The notes beneath the pieces were generated by a model, which worked only from the letters and a program-made list of their open reading frames with translations, ran no database searches and was not told the DNA's origin. Of a stretch of DNA of 64,000 nucleotides, positions 16,942 through 25,613 are shown in pieces (the stretch's first letter is position 1; each line of letters starts with the position of its first letter). Source of the DNA: Legionellales bacterium RIFCSPHIGHO2_12_FULL_37_14 (lineage in GTDB: Bacteria; Pseudomonadota; Gammaproteobacteria; Legionellales; Legionellaceae); NCBI GenBank assembly GCA_001804735.1, contig MHBC01000006.1:19519-83518 (forward strand), given 5' to 3'. Position numbers and translations under genes: made by a program.

Positions 16942-17409
16942 ATGACTTATATAGACGCTGAACAAAAGGTAGAAAACATTCCTAGTACTCTTAATATAAC
17001 TCTAAGAATGCAACCTAACACTAACGATGATAATATTTCCTTAGATAATGATAACCCCTTAACTCCTTCTGAGAGCTCTCCTGCAAGCTCAAGGTCAAGT
17101 TCACCTGCAAGCGAAAAAGATGATATAGAAGCAAGATTAGACGATGTAATGAATTTCTTTAATGCGATTTCCGCTAAATCGCGTAGTTTTGCCCATAATA
17201 CGAAAATTGATATCAAGAACTTCACCGCTAAAGCAAATGAAGAGATTAAAGTTTGTCGCCAAAATTTAGCTGATGGTCTAAGTAAAACTAAACATGAGAT
17301 TAGATCTGCGTATGATTCTTTCTGTGATTTCTTTATTTCTGCTAAAAATAAAGCAGAAAAAATAGACGAGAAAGCTTCTAATAATATTAATAACTCCCCA
17401 AGTAATTAA
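16942..17409 (+). CDS. Small helical protein with Ser/Pro-rich linker, unknown
   Basis: AGGAGG sits nine bases before the ATG at 16942, giving 155 residues. The N-terminal third is acidic and disordered with a Ser/Pro/Ala tract (SESSPASSRSSSPASEKDD). The C-terminal part is one long amphipathic region (about 75-140) that looks like a phasin or coiled coil. There is no signal peptide. The gene follows the methyltransferase by 51 bases on the same strand. I cannot assign a function; it could be a granule- or membrane-associated protein or an effector. Confidence 0.6.
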   Translation: MTYIDAEQKVENIPSTLNITLRMQPNTNDDNISLDNDNPLTPSESSPASSRSSSPASEKDDIEARLDDVMNFFNAISAKSRSFAHNTKIDIKNFTAKANEEIKVCRQNLADGLSKTKHEIRSAYDSFCDFFISAKNKAEKIDEKASNNINNSPSN

Positions 17410-17517
17410 GAGCGTTAGTGAGGGATCTCCTAACAAGAATCCCTTTTGTGATTGTCGCATCCATATTTAACCTATGCTACAATGCACAGTTTTTCATCCT
17501 AATTAGAAGTTGTCCCC

Positions 17518-18258
17518 TTGGCTAGATTTATTTTTACTTTATTTTTTCTATTTTTTGCGCCTTTTGCCTCGCAAGGTCATCAGGTTCAATATATTGCTTT
17601 AACTATTGACGATCTGCCATTTGTAGGTGAAGCGAAAAACTTTCACCTGAATATGATTATCGAGACCTTAAGAAAATACAATATTCCAGTCACTGGTTTT
17701 GTTATTGCTGGTAATGTGCGGTCTGATAACTGGCCTTTACTCAAAAAATTTAAAGACTCAGGATTTGGCCTTGGCAACCATACGTTATCGCATGTGAGCG
17801 CCCAAAATTTATCAGCTGAGGAATATATTCAACAAATTGCTAAAGCCGATCAAATTTTAAAGCCTATGCTCACAAATCCTAAATTTTTCCGCTACCCTTA
17901 CCTTTCCATGGGAGATGGGGCAAAAAAGGAGAAAATCCAAGCATATCTTAACGCAAATGATTATCATATTGCGCCTATTACCATTGATAGCAAAGACTTT
18001 ATTTTTAACCAATTATTGCTTTCTGTGCCGGAAAAAGAAAGGCGTAATTTTATGCTTTCTTTAAAACCTTGTTATATTGATTATATTTGGCAACAAACCT
18101 TAAAAAGTAAGTATACTCATCCGCAAAATCAGATCTCTATATTACTCATACATGCTAACCTAATAAATGCCTATACTTTGTCCGATATTATAGAGCTTTA
18201 TCAACAACGAGGTTATCGTTTTATTTCCTTACTTAGTGCGCTAAATACTGCTAATTAA
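17518..18258 (+). CDS. Polysaccharide deacetylase (NodB-fold) exported enzyme
   Basis: The 246-residue protein has a signal peptide (RFIFTLFFLFFAPFASQG) and a NodB domain. The motif-1 aspartates are in ALTIDDLPF, the metal-binding HxxxH is in GNHTLSH, and RYPYL is the motif-3 Arg-Pro-Tyr. The family removes acetyl groups from peptidoglycan or other glycans in the periplasm or at the cell surface. The start is uncertain: the only start codon after the upstream stop at 17500 and before the signal peptide is TTG at 17518, without a strong ribosome binding site. It is monocistronic. Confidence 0.8.
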   Translation: MARFIFTLFFLFFAPFASQGHQVQYIALTIDDLPFVGEAKNFHLNMIIETLRKYNIPVTGFVIAGNVRSDNWPLLKKFKDSGFGLGNHTLSHVSAQNLSAEEYIQQIAKADQILKPMLTNPKFFRYPYLSMGDGAKKEKIQAYLNANDYHIAPITIDSKDFIFNQLLLSVPEKERRNFMLSLKPCYIDYIWQQTLKSKYTHPQNQISILLIHANLINAYTLSDIIELYQQRGYRFISLLSALNTAN

Positions 18259-18309
18259 ACCGAGGCAAACCTGTACTTATAGTGTTAATAAAATGCCACA
18301 GAAATGTAG

Positions 18310-18327
18310 GTTGGGCCTTGGCCCAAC
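18310..18327. repeat. GTTGGGCC/GGCCCAAC palindrome, intergenic copy
   Basis: GTTGGGCCTTGGCCCAAC is a perfect 18-base palindrome preceded by GTAG and followed by seven A. It lies downstream of the deacetylase gene and may serve as its terminator. The rest of the 195-base gap to the MFS gene is AT-rich and I see no gene in it. Confidence 0.65.
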
Positions 18328-18453
18328 AAAAAAATGCATTTTAATTTAAAGAAAAATATTGTATAATTACTTAACAAAATACTTGCATTCACTTAGTCAT
18401 AACTTTCATTGTGAGCATATTTTAAACTTAACTCTGCATGCGGTGCTTTTTTT

Positions 18454-19701
18454 ATGTTACGTTCCATCAAAAATTTTTTTGCAACCCCAGTTTGTTTTTG
18501 GCTTGTTGCATTAAGCTTTGTTTTGTTTCAATTTTCCTTACAACTTTCTTCGGGAGTTGTGATGGACTGTGTTGCCAAAGACATTACTCTTACTGCAGCA
18601 GAGCTTGGCTTTATCGCTAGCACCTATTATTACGTCTACGCATTTTTACAAATTCCAGTAGGAATGCTATTCGATAAACAAAACTCGCGCCTTTTAATAA
18701 CCGCTAGCGCTTGCCTATGCAGCATTGGTTGCCTTTTTTTCTCTTTAAGTCAGGATTTTTGGCATTTAACTTTAGCGCGCCTTATTATGGGGTTTGGGGC
18801 TTCTTTTGCTTTTATTGGCACATCAAGAGTGCTCCGCGAACATTTTAAGCCTAAACAGTTTAGCTTTATGATTGGTTTTTCGGAAACCATGGCTTTTTTA
18901 GTAACTGTATTATTTATGTTTATCTTAGGGTTACTCCAGAATATACATTGGCGTTCGATGCTATATTACTTTGCAATTCTTGGCATAACAATTACTCTTA
19001 TTTGCTACATTATCCTCCCAGTAAGATCGCCTAAACCTAACAATCCAGTAAGCGTTTGGCACGCCTTAGATGAGCTTATGCAAGACAAAATATCTTGGTT
19101 TAATGGATTATATGTGGGTCTTGGATTTGGTTTTATAACTTCATTCGGCGCTATGTGGGCAATACCATTTATTCAACTAAAAACTAAGTGCTCGCTGCAA
19201 ACTGCCAGCATAGTTGATTCTATGATCTTCCTTGGCACAGCGCTAAGCTGCCCTATATTTGGCAAAATTGAGACTATGATTCAGCAGCGCAAACAACTAA
19301 TGTTTTTCTCGTATGCGGTGACTGCAGCTTTAATGTTTATTGTTATTTATGTACAAATTACTTCTACCTTATTATTAGGATTTCTTATGTTAACTATGGG
19401 AATTTCTTCTGGGGCTTACATTATTTCATATTCTATTTCTAACGAGATTGCGCCCAAAGATGCACAATCAACCTCAATTGGCTTTACCAACGCCTTTGCC
19501 ACAATAACCGCGCCAGTCTTACAACCACTTATTGGAGTTTTTCTCGATAAACTTAAAACAACTGCTACTTATTCACTGTCTAACTTCCAAACTGCTCTAT
19601 TAATCATCCCGATATCATTATTAATTGGTGCAATTTTAGGGCTTCTTCTCCCCGAAAGAAGAATAGAAGAAATCAATGACATTGCCTTTCATAGTATATA
19701 A
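18454..19701 (+). CDS. MFS transporter
   Basis: The 415-residue protein has twelve predicted membrane helices and the MFS loop 2-3 signature in modified form (PVGMLFDKQNSRLLITAS), plus ARLIMGFGASFAFIGTSRVLREHF at helix 4-5. An ATG at 18454 starts the protein; its context is AT-rich. This branch (fosmidomycin/NarK-like 'D-galactonate'-type MFS) is common in Legionella and Coxiella genomes, where members import nutrients from the host. The substrate is unknown. The gene stands alone. The 170-base space after it to tRNA-Lys holds only a tRNA promoter. Confidence 0.82.
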   Translation: MLRSIKNFFATPVCFWLVALSFVLFQFSLQLSSGVVMDCVAKDITLTAAELGFIASTYYYVYAFLQIPVGMLFDKQNSRLLITASACLCSIGCLFFSLSQDFWHLTLARLIMGFGASFAFIGTSRVLREHFKPKQFSFMIGFSETMAFLVTVLFMFILGLLQNIHWRSMLYYFAILGITITLICYIILPVRSPKPNNPVSVWHALDELMQDKISWFNGLYVGLGFGFITSFGAMWAIPFIQLKTKCSLQTASIVDSMIFLGTALSCPIFGKIETMIQQRKQLMFFSYAVTAALMFIVIYVQITSTLLLGFLMLTMGISSGAYIISYSISNEIAPKDAQSTSIGFTNAFATITAPVLQPLIGVFLDKLKTTATYSLSNFQTALLIIPISLLIGAILGLLLPERRIEEINDIAFHSI

Positions 19702-19831
19702 ATAACTCTACTTGTATTATTTTAAATCACGAGCCACCCTGCAGGAAGAGCATAATATATCTAAAGCAGCCGACTTAACTCAATCTGAGCTCATAGAGCG
19801 GAAAACTGAATCGCCAAAAGTTCCAGAAAAC

Positions 19832-19859
19832 TTGAATTTTTCTCATATTAAGGTATAGT
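19832..19859 (+). promoter_or_regulatory. Sigma-70 promoter of tRNA-Lys/tRNA-Arg
   Basis: TTGAAT (19832-19837) and TATAGT (19854-19859) with a 16-base spacer lie 15 bases upstream of the mature tRNA-Lys. The two tRNAs are 28 bases apart and are likely one transcript. Confidence 0.6.
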
Positions 19860-19874
19860 TCGTCTCTTCAATTT

Positions 19875-19950
19875 GGGCCGTTAGCTCAGTCGGTAGAGCA
19901 GAAGGCTTTTAACCTTTGTGTCATAGGTTCGATTCCTATACGGCCCACCA
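19875..19950 (+). tRNA. tRNA-Lys (anticodon TTT)
   Basis: The acceptor stem GGGCCGT pairs with ACGGCCC, followed by A and an encoded CCA. The anticodon loop CTTTTAA between GAAGG and CCTTT gives TTT. The T loop is GGTTCGATTCC. The length is 76 bases. Confidence 0.95.
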
Positions 19951-19978
19951 AAAATTTTAACCCCAACCGTAGTTAACA

Positions 19979-20055
19979 GCGCTCGTAGCTCAGCTGGATA
20001 GAGTACTTGGCTTCGAACCAAGGTGTCGGGGGTTCGAGTCCCTCCGAGCGCGCCA
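19979..20055 (+). tRNA. tRNA-Arg (anticodon TCG)
   Basis: The acceptor stem GCGCTCG pairs with CGAGCGC, then G and CCA. The anticodon loop CTTCGAA gives TCG. The T arm is GGGGGTTCGAGTCCCTC. tRNA-Arg 3' ends are common integration targets, and mobile-DNA debris follows directly. Confidence 0.95.
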
Positions 20056-20079
20056 TTTCAGTCCTTTGAGTGGGAATTG

Positions 20080-20424
20080 CTATCTTACGCAGGCAGCTTT
20101 TGCTTGCGTTTCAAACCGACTCAACATAACAAATTTGTCCTGCGAGTTTGGAAGTGATTCAACATCAGCTGAAAACTGCACGCCAAGCTCTGCAGGAATG
20201 CGGTTAGCCAATTCATCTTCTAAACACAAATAGCCATTTTCAAAGTTGAAGAACTTGAAATGGTCCCGCGGCCCCGATGATTCAATCCCTAAAATAACAA
20301 ATGCAACAATAAGTTGGTTTATTCTGCGTGATTCAGAGTAATGAAAGCGATGTTCTGCTGGCGCAAAACCTCTAAGTGCTTTAGCAAAAATGTCAACAAC
20401 GACTGTTGTCGCACGTGTTGAAGG
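20080..20424 (-). pseudogene. C-terminal fragment of an unrecognised gene next to tRNA-Arg
   Basis: The reverse strand is open for 114 codons ending at a TAG at 20080-20082, but there is no ATG near its beginning and a stop precedes it at 20425-20427. The peptide looks coding (GFAPAEHRFHYSESRRINQL, then FEDGY-like FNFENGYLCLEDELANRIP) and has no membrane segments. I do not recognise the family. It reads as the truncated C-terminus of a larger gene from an integrated element that lost its 5' part. The 210 bases to its right (20430-20640) contain no convincing gene. Confidence 0.45.
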
Positions 20425-20646
20425 TCAACATTTATCCACGCTATCAAAGGTCCCCATTAAGGAGGATCGGCAAGACGGGTTCTGTCCCTGCGGTACCCCA
20501 AAATTCGCTACGCTTGCTTACAATAAATAAAGTATCATGGGTCAGAGATGACAAAGCGCACGCGGGCAAAAAACAAGGCAAAAGGCACGTTTACGGAAGA
20601 TCCTAAAACTCATTCGCGTTTAGTATATGTAACAATCACCAGAGTA

Positions 20647-21315
20647 TTACATTTTATTTTGTGGATTTTCATCGCGCACTGCCTCGGCAGGCTTTTCAGC
20701 TGATTCAGCCTTTAATTTCTCCAATTTATTTTTTAGAACCTGTGATAGAGCTTCAAATTTCTCGTTTATAATCCCCTGAGTACTACAAAGATGCTCCTGC
20801 TCTTCTTCTATGGCATTAAATAACGTTGACGCCATTGTCACTTTACCATCTGCATTCATGTTAAAAACAGCAGAGCTACCTCCTAACGACAGCTCTACCA
20901 ATTCAATCTCGTTTGATTTGCTCCAATTTTCAATAAATTCCATTAAATGTTTTTCCGGTGAAGCCGGAGGAGAAATAACTATTTTTATTGGATAATCTGG
21001 TGAAGCCTCCTTTATACGTACTAACATATGATTTAACACTTCCATCTTCCTTTGATCATCTTCTGTTGTAGATGCACTTGACATATGTGTAAATGCCACG
21101 GGATAGTTTGGAGGCCCCCCATAGATAGCAATTGCTGCACATGTCGCTAAACCATCTGTAATAAAGGTCTTTTCACCCACTTGAAATTGAAATAAGACTT
21201 CATCCATCAAAACATTCACCGCTTGACTTACAATCACTTTCTCATCAGTCAATTCTTTTGAAATCACTCGACTTTTCCTACGTGGGGAGCGTGTTTTCTT
21301 GAATTCAATGGACAT
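20647..21315 (-). CDS. CheD-like cysteine-deamidase-fold protein (candidate glutamine deamidase)
   Basis: I start at the ATG at 21315 (222 residues). The segment TFITDGLATCAAIAIYGG followed by VAFTHMSS fits the CheD active-site pattern: Thr53, Cys59 six residues later, and His77 a further 18 on. CheD of Thermotoga uses Thr21, Cys27 and His44, and the same Thr-x5-Cys geometry is found in Burkholderia BLF1; CNF1 has a related Cys-His pair. The later LSLGGSSAVFNMNADGKV resembles the CheD C-terminal GG...VxFN...G strand. A basic N-terminus (FKKTRSPRRKSR) and a Lys/Glu-rich helical tail (about 165-222) are additions to the CheD core. No chemotaxis gene is near, so a chemoreceptor target is unlikely from context. 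The fold call is inferred from motif spacing only. Confidence 0.55.
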   Translation of the reverse strand: MSIEFKKTRSPRRKSRVISKELTDEKVIVSQAVNVLMDEVLFQFQVGEKTFITDGLATCAAIAIYGGPPNYPVAFTHMSSASTTEDDQRKMEVLNHMLVRIKEASPDYPIKIVISPPASPEKHLMEFIENWSKSNEIELVELSLGGSSAVFNMNADGKVTMASTLFNAIEEEQEHLCSTQGIINEKFEALSQVLKNKLEKLKAESAEKPAEAVRDENPQNKM

Positions 21316-21398
21316 TATCAATTCTCATATTAAAATAATACATCCCTTATAATTAATATTAGAACAAATATTGAATTTTTTATAAAAAAATGATTATT

Positions 21399-22370
21399 TT
21401 AAATACAAATAATGCTTGATATGTAACGCCTCACCACGTTATCCCGAGCGCAGCGAGGGGTTAGGGCTATATCACGAATTTTATTTTCAACCCAGTTAGT
21501 ATCAATTTCAGCCATACCATGCCTTAGATATTTAATTAAAAAAGGCCATTGGTTGAGGGTATACTTTATGGCTTCACCCAGTTGGCTTTTAGGAGGGACT
21601 TTGGGAGCTACTTGTCTTAACCAGCGTATAAAACTTTGTAGAACAGGTCTCGCAATTTTTTGTCTAAAGTACTTTTTGGTTTTGAAGCTATAATTTTGAG
21701 CTCGCATTTTTGCTTCTAATGCATACAAAGGCTTTAACCTTTCAATAGCCTCAAATGCGATCCCTTCTTTATTCTTACTAACTTTAAAAACTTCAGCAAA
21801 CTTTCTTCTTGCATGGGTAATACAGCCTAAGCCTTCTATGTCTTTTCTTTTGCGTAATTTAGTATATCCTGCATATCCATCTGTCTGTAATAAGCCTTTA
21901 TAAGTAGCAAGACGTGCTTCAGCTACATAGCCGCCGCGCGTTAAGCTTAATTCAAATGCAATTAGTCCTCCTGCTATAGAAGGCGCATGGTAGCACCAGA
22001 GGTATCCTTTTTTTTCAGGATTTAATATTTTAACCGGTGTCTCATCTACCTGCAGATAACCTGATGCTAAAATCTCTTTCAATAAAGCATCATACATAGG
22101 CAACAACGCATTCCCTACCTGCATAACCCAATTCCCTAGCGTATTATCTGGAATAATCGCATTGTAGCTGGCTAAAATCTTTGATTGTCTGTAAAGAGGT
22201 AGGTGATATTGGTATTTGCTGATAATAACCTCAGTAAGTAAACTCCCTCCAGCTAAAGCTTTAGGAATAGGGCTGGGGCAGTACTTCAACTTGCTCTGAA
22301 ATATCTTCTCCAATACGGCGCAATGGCTTACTGCAGCAAGCACAAACTTTCTCAGCTTCAGGTAAATCAT
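21399..22370 (-). pseudogene. IS66 TnpC transposase fragment
   Basis: The 323-codon frame covers the central catalytic part of IS66 TnpC: AGGSLLTEVIISKYQYHLPL, YRQSKI, YLQVDETPVKIL (with a DDE aspartate), LQTDGYAGY (second aspartate), CITHARRKF, and NWVENKIRDIAL, whose Glu is the last DDE residue. The N-terminal domain lies in another frame upstream. After RDIAL the sequence diverges from the family (expected RPIALGRKN...), so the C-terminus is lost. Confidence 0.8.
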
Positions 22371-22542
22371 TATAAACCTTGCGCCTTGGTAAGCTGGATA
22401 AGTCTATTAATCTGCCTTTGGTCTTTTTATTTCTGGTGTGTGATTTTACTTTAATTAAGCCTACTAAGCCGTCAATAGCACATCTAAAATCAATCGCTTG
22501 CCTATATAACCAAATCTTTTTACCGTATAACTTTAGTTGCAT
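22261..22542 (-). pseudogene. IS66 TnpB N-terminus fused by deletion to TnpC zinc-finger region
   Basis: The 93-codon frame starts as TnpB (KIWLYRQAIDFRCAIDGLVGLI) but after about residue 38 changes to TnpC (LSSLPRRKVYNDLPEAEKVC, CCSKPLRRIGEDISEQVEVLP). The chimera shows that a deletion removed the 3' part of tnpB and the 5' part of tnpC. It then shifts out of frame relative to the downstream TnpC body. Confidence 0.75.
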
Positions 22543-22747
22543 CTAATAACTCTCTTAATAAAAAACTAAATTGCATTTCTGTCGCCTTAATACGTGCCAC
22601 AACCGCATTAGGAAATGATACTTCTAAGACAATGGCCTCAACCTTCATGCCAGGCTCTGCTTTATCAATTATTTTTACTTCTCTAAAGCCACCTCTAGGA
22701 AACCTTTTACTAGGCCATAGCTTTTGACACCATCCATAAAAGGTCAA
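22520..22747 (-). pseudogene. IS66 TnpA C-terminal fragment
   Basis: The 75-codon frame carries the C-terminal half of the IS66 TnpA accessory protein (FYGWCQKLWPSKRF followed by the VEAIVLEVSFPNAVVARIKA segment). The N-terminal helix-turn-helix half is missing. Confidence 0.6.
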
Positions 22748-22864
22748 CTAAAGAGCCTTAGACAAAAACCCACCGCAGAAGAATGATGATACGACAGAAG
22801 TCCACTAAGTACGAAGAATTTTATGCTATAATTAATAATAAATTAACTTTGATTAAGAAATATC

Positions 22865-23950
22865 ATGCCAAATCACGCACAAGATTTTAGTACATTTTTA
22901 CTCGATGTAGGACAATTCGCGAGAGAAAATTTAAAGCCCGGTTCAACGCTTTCTTTTTCTGATGGCTCAAGTTTAGAAATTAGCAAATCTAAATATCAAA
23001 ACAGTGCTGTAAATGACTATTATGTAACGATTAAAGTTAAAGATAAAGATTCCTATATTACTTGTGATTTTGAAACGAGCGACTGGAACCAGGGAAAAAT
23101 TTATAGACATAGTGGTGATGCACCACCACAAAAAGTGTCCCCCGATGAATTTATGAAGATTATAACGACTAATCACTTCGAACAGCATCTCGCATATTGG
23201 AAAACTCAAAATGAAACGGATAAACTTAAACCCCGTTTAAAAAACTACATTGATCAAATTAAAAAGAATTGCTCATTTATGACACTAACAGATGTCATGA
23301 TCATTCATAACTTGCCACTATTAAACTTTAAGCTTGAGCAAGATGAAAAATTTACCTTTTATAATGATAAATTTCAGATACACTGTGACAGTAATGGAAA
23401 CATCACGGATGTATTTGAACAAAAGCCTCAAGGATTAAAACGGCTTGCGGAGAGTGATTCAGAACGCGCAAAAGTTCTCGAAGAAATGAATAAACAGTTT
23501 AACCTAAATTATTGTAACGGCTCACTCAGCCAACGTATGTTTTACTCTGCTGTATACTCCCATATGAAGAATAACTATAAGGATGGAAAATTAATCATAC
23601 CGGCGAACAAAGAGAAAAATGAACCTGAAGTGATAATTGAGTTAGATGAAAAAAATAATTTATTAAAGGTCACGTTGCATCGGGATAATTCTACTTATCG
23701 GCGAGAGTATACTTATGATAACGAAATGCATTATGTTAGCCAAACCATGCGTGATGATCAACCTGTGAGATTTAATTGGACCAATTCGTTATTTGATTCT
23801 AAAGTAGCCTTCATTTCTCAGAAATTACAAGAAGAGAGGGTCAACAAAGCTAACTCTCAAAATAACACAACACCTTCCGCTAAACAAACATTAGAAGCGA
23901 TTAAAAAGGTTGATGAAGAAACACCTAGTAGGAGAAAAGAAGGCCCCTGA
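22865..23950 (+). CDS. Hypothetical protein (361 aa), possible effector
   Basis: I recognise no family. The ATG at 22865 follows a weak site (AAGAAATATC). The protein has no signal peptide or membrane helix. It is beta-rich in the first 100 residues (SDGSSLEISKSKYQ, YYVTIKVKDKDSYITCDFE) with a second similar strand-rich block near 260-300 (EVIIELDEKNNLLKVTLHRD), so it may hold two related small domains. The C-terminus is hydrophilic with a Lys/Glu-rich tail (EAIKKVDEETPSRRKEG). A polar, E/K-rich C-terminus is usual in Dot/Icm substrates, but there is no decisive evidence. The gene is next to IS66 debris, which suggests an accessory region. Confidence 0.6.
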   Translation: MPNHAQDFSTFLLDVGQFARENLKPGSTLSFSDGSSLEISKSKYQNSAVNDYYVTIKVKDKDSYITCDFETSDWNQGKIYRHSGDAPPQKVSPDEFMKIITTNHFEQHLAYWKTQNETDKLKPRLKNYIDQIKKNCSFMTLTDVMIIHNLPLLNFKLEQDEKFTFYNDKFQIHCDSNGNITDVFEQKPQGLKRLAESDSERAKVLEEMNKQFNLNYCNGSLSQRMFYSAVYSHMKNNYKDGKLIIPANKEKNEPEVIIELDEKNNLLKVTLHRDNSTYRREYTYDNEMHYVSQTMRDDQPVRFNWTNSLFDSKVAFISQKLQEERVNKANSQNNTTPSAKQTLEAIKKVDEETPSRRKEGP

Positions 23951-24029
23951 GTAGTGTGGAGAGGGGATCAGTCATGGAACACATACAGAGCGTACGCCAT
24001 CCCGAAATAGCTTAAGCATAGGGAGCAAC

Positions 24030-24494
24030 TTACATGGGTATTCGTTTTGCATGGAAGTCTGGGTTATGAGCAACATGCATATCATTCTTTGAAAAGAACT
24101 TCACGCTATAATTTGGATTCTGCTCTCCTTTTCCAAACTGGTTTAATTCATCATTATAGGTGTTTAGAGCGGATATAAGCCCCGCATAATCCAATCTGGC
24201 CTTCTCGGAAACCCGTTTACATAAATTGCTTTCTTCTCCAGCGCTGCTATTAGATTCTGAAGTAGACAAATTAGTAGTAACGATATCATAATCAAGACCT
24301 AATGCTTGGAGTTTACTGACGGCTGATTCTACAGAGGCAATGTAAACTTCCTCCCCGACATCTTTACACCTTGGAATTGCATTTATAATTTCCCTGCATT
24401 CGGTATGCATCTCACGCAGCCTAGATTCGATGTCACGTAATCGTTCCACAGGATAATACATCGTTGAGATGCTAAATTTATTAAAACGGGACAT
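24030..24494 (-). CDS. Hypothetical helical protein (154 aa)
   Basis: A strong ribosome binding site (AGGAGGATC before the ATG at 24494) supports this gene. The first half is a helical, charged region (VERLRDIESRLREMHTECRE), followed by a Ser-rich linker (TNLSTSESNSSAGEE) and a second helical region. No signal peptide, membrane segment or known motif is seen. It is convergent with the 361-residue gene. The function is unknown. Confidence 0.6.
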   Translation of the reverse strand: MSRFNKFSISTMYYPVERLRDIESRLREMHTECREIINAIPRCKDVGEEVYIASVESAVSKLQALGLDYDIVTTNLSTSESNSSAGEESNLCKRVSEKARLDYAGLISALNTYNDELNQFGKGEQNPNYSVKFFSKNDMHVAHNPDFHAKRIPM

Positions 24495-24680
24495 GATTGA
24501 TCCTCCTACTATTATAATGTTTAATTATAGCACATATATTGAGACAATAGACAGATTAGTTGAAGCCTAGACAAATTTTAACTACTTTATTTGAATTTTT
24601 TAATATATCATACTTTATGTTCTTAAAATTGCCATAAAAAGGCAAAATAGGGGAATAAAATATACCAATTAACAAAGCGT

Positions 24681-25514
24681 TTGCAAACAAAAGCCGAACA
24701 ATCAGAACTGGGGCGGTCTGCTAGTTATGATGCGCACTATAATCCTGAGCGCTTATTTGCTATTCCAAGAGCTGCTAAACGCAAAGAAATTGGCATCAAT
24801 CCCAATCTGCTTCCATTTTATGGGTTTGATTGTTGGAATCATTATGAAGTATCTTGGCTCAATGAAAAAGGCAAGCCTATGGTTGCAGTAGCTGAGATTA
24901 TTTATGATTGCAAAACCCCCTTTTTGGTTGAATCAAAATCCCTGAAGCTTTATTTTAATTCATTCAACAACACGAAATTTAGTAATGCTGAAGACATTAG
25001 GCAAACTGTAGAGAAGGATTTGAGCCTATGTCTTCTAGGAGACGTTCAAGTACGCATTCTGTCCCTAGCCGACAAGCCACTTTTAGAGATTCATGCCGCG
25101 CTCGAAGGTGAATGTATTGACTCTCTTGATGTTACTTGCTCTACTTATTTAGTTGACCCCTCTTATCTTTCAGTTGAGGAAAATAAAGTAGAAGAAGTTT
25201 TGTGTTCTGACTTATTAAAATCCAATTGTTTAGTGACGAATCAGCCGGATTGGGGAAGTGTACAGATTAGTTATACAGGAAAGCAAATCAATAAAGCAGG
25301 GCTATTGCAATACTTAGTTTCCTTTCGTAACCATAATGAATTTCATGAGCAATGCATTGAGCGTATTTTTGTAGATATTATGCAGTTTTGCAAACCTGAA
25401 AAACTCTCAGTTTATGGACGTTACACAAGGCGCGGAGGACTGGATATTAATCCTTATCGATCAACAGAAAAAATAGCTGCAGAAGGACTAAACTACCGCT
25501 TGGTTAGGCAGTGA
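24681..25514 (+). CDS. queF: NADPH-dependent 7-cyano-7-deazaguanine reductase QueF
   Basis: The protein of 277 residues or slightly more is the long, two-domain QueF type (E. coli 282). The NADPH-binding and substrate residues lie in VESKSLKLYFNSFN, the catalytic cysteine in LLKSNCLVTNQPDWG, and the C-terminal RNHNEFHEQCIERIF and RYTRRGGLDINPYRS segments are typical. It reduces preQ0 to preQ1 in queuosine tRNA modification. The start is odd: no ATG or GTG is in frame between the upstream stop (24648) and the conserved part. TTG at 24681 has no ribosome binding site; an AGGGG at 24649-24653 points to an ATA at 24660, which would add seven residues. Confidence 0.9.
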   Translation: MQTKAEQSELGRSASYDAHYNPERLFAIPRAAKRKEIGINPNLLPFYGFDCWNHYEVSWLNEKGKPMVAVAEIIYDCKTPFLVESKSLKLYFNSFNNTKFSNAEDIRQTVEKDLSLCLLGDVQVRILSLADKPLLEIHAALEGECIDSLDVTCSTYLVDPSYLSVEENKVEEVLCSDLLKSNCLVTNQPDWGSVQISYTGKQINKAGLLQYLVSFRNHNEFHEQCIERIFVDIMQFCKPEKLSVYGRYTRRGGLDINPYRSTEKIAAEGLNYRLVRQ

Positions 25515-25553
25515 GCAATTATTTATAAATTAATAAAAAATTAATAATAAAGA

Positions 25554-25582
25554 TTGAAAATATTAGCATAATGTGTTATTTT
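25554..25582 (+). promoter_or_regulatory. Putative promoter of the ankyrin gene
   Basis: TTGAAA (25554-25559) and TATTTT (25577-25582) are spaced by 17 bases, about 32 bases before the ATG at 25614. Two TTAATAA-like hexamers lie just upstream; they recall the PmrA half-sites of Legionella effectors, but AT richness makes chance likely. Confidence 0.5.
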
Positions 25583-25613
25583 ATCATCATCTCTACATTA
25601 AAAGGGAATAAAA

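Larger units (their letters stand above)
21399..22747 (-). mobile_element. Decayed IS66-family insertion sequence
   Basis: Remnants of all three IS66 genes lie in order on the reverse strand: the C-terminal part of TnpA (22520-22747), the N-terminal part of TnpB fused to the zinc-finger part of TnpC (22261-22542), and the body of TnpC (21399-22370). Internal deletions and a frameshift separate them, and the end of TnpC is replaced by a sequence containing GAGCGCAGCGAGGGG. I found no intact terminal inverted repeats. Confidence 0.8.

Noticed and set aside
20406-20606. A 66-codon forward reading frame after tRNA-Arg
   Set aside because: No ribosome binding site, no recognisable motif and a composition unlike its neighbours; it overlaps the antisense gene remnant and looks like chance.
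25531-25553. Possible PmrA-type (TTAATA) regulatory half-sites upstream of the ankyrin gene
   Set aside because: Two TTAATAA-like words occur, but similar words are frequent in this AT-rich sequence and the spacing does not match the published box well.
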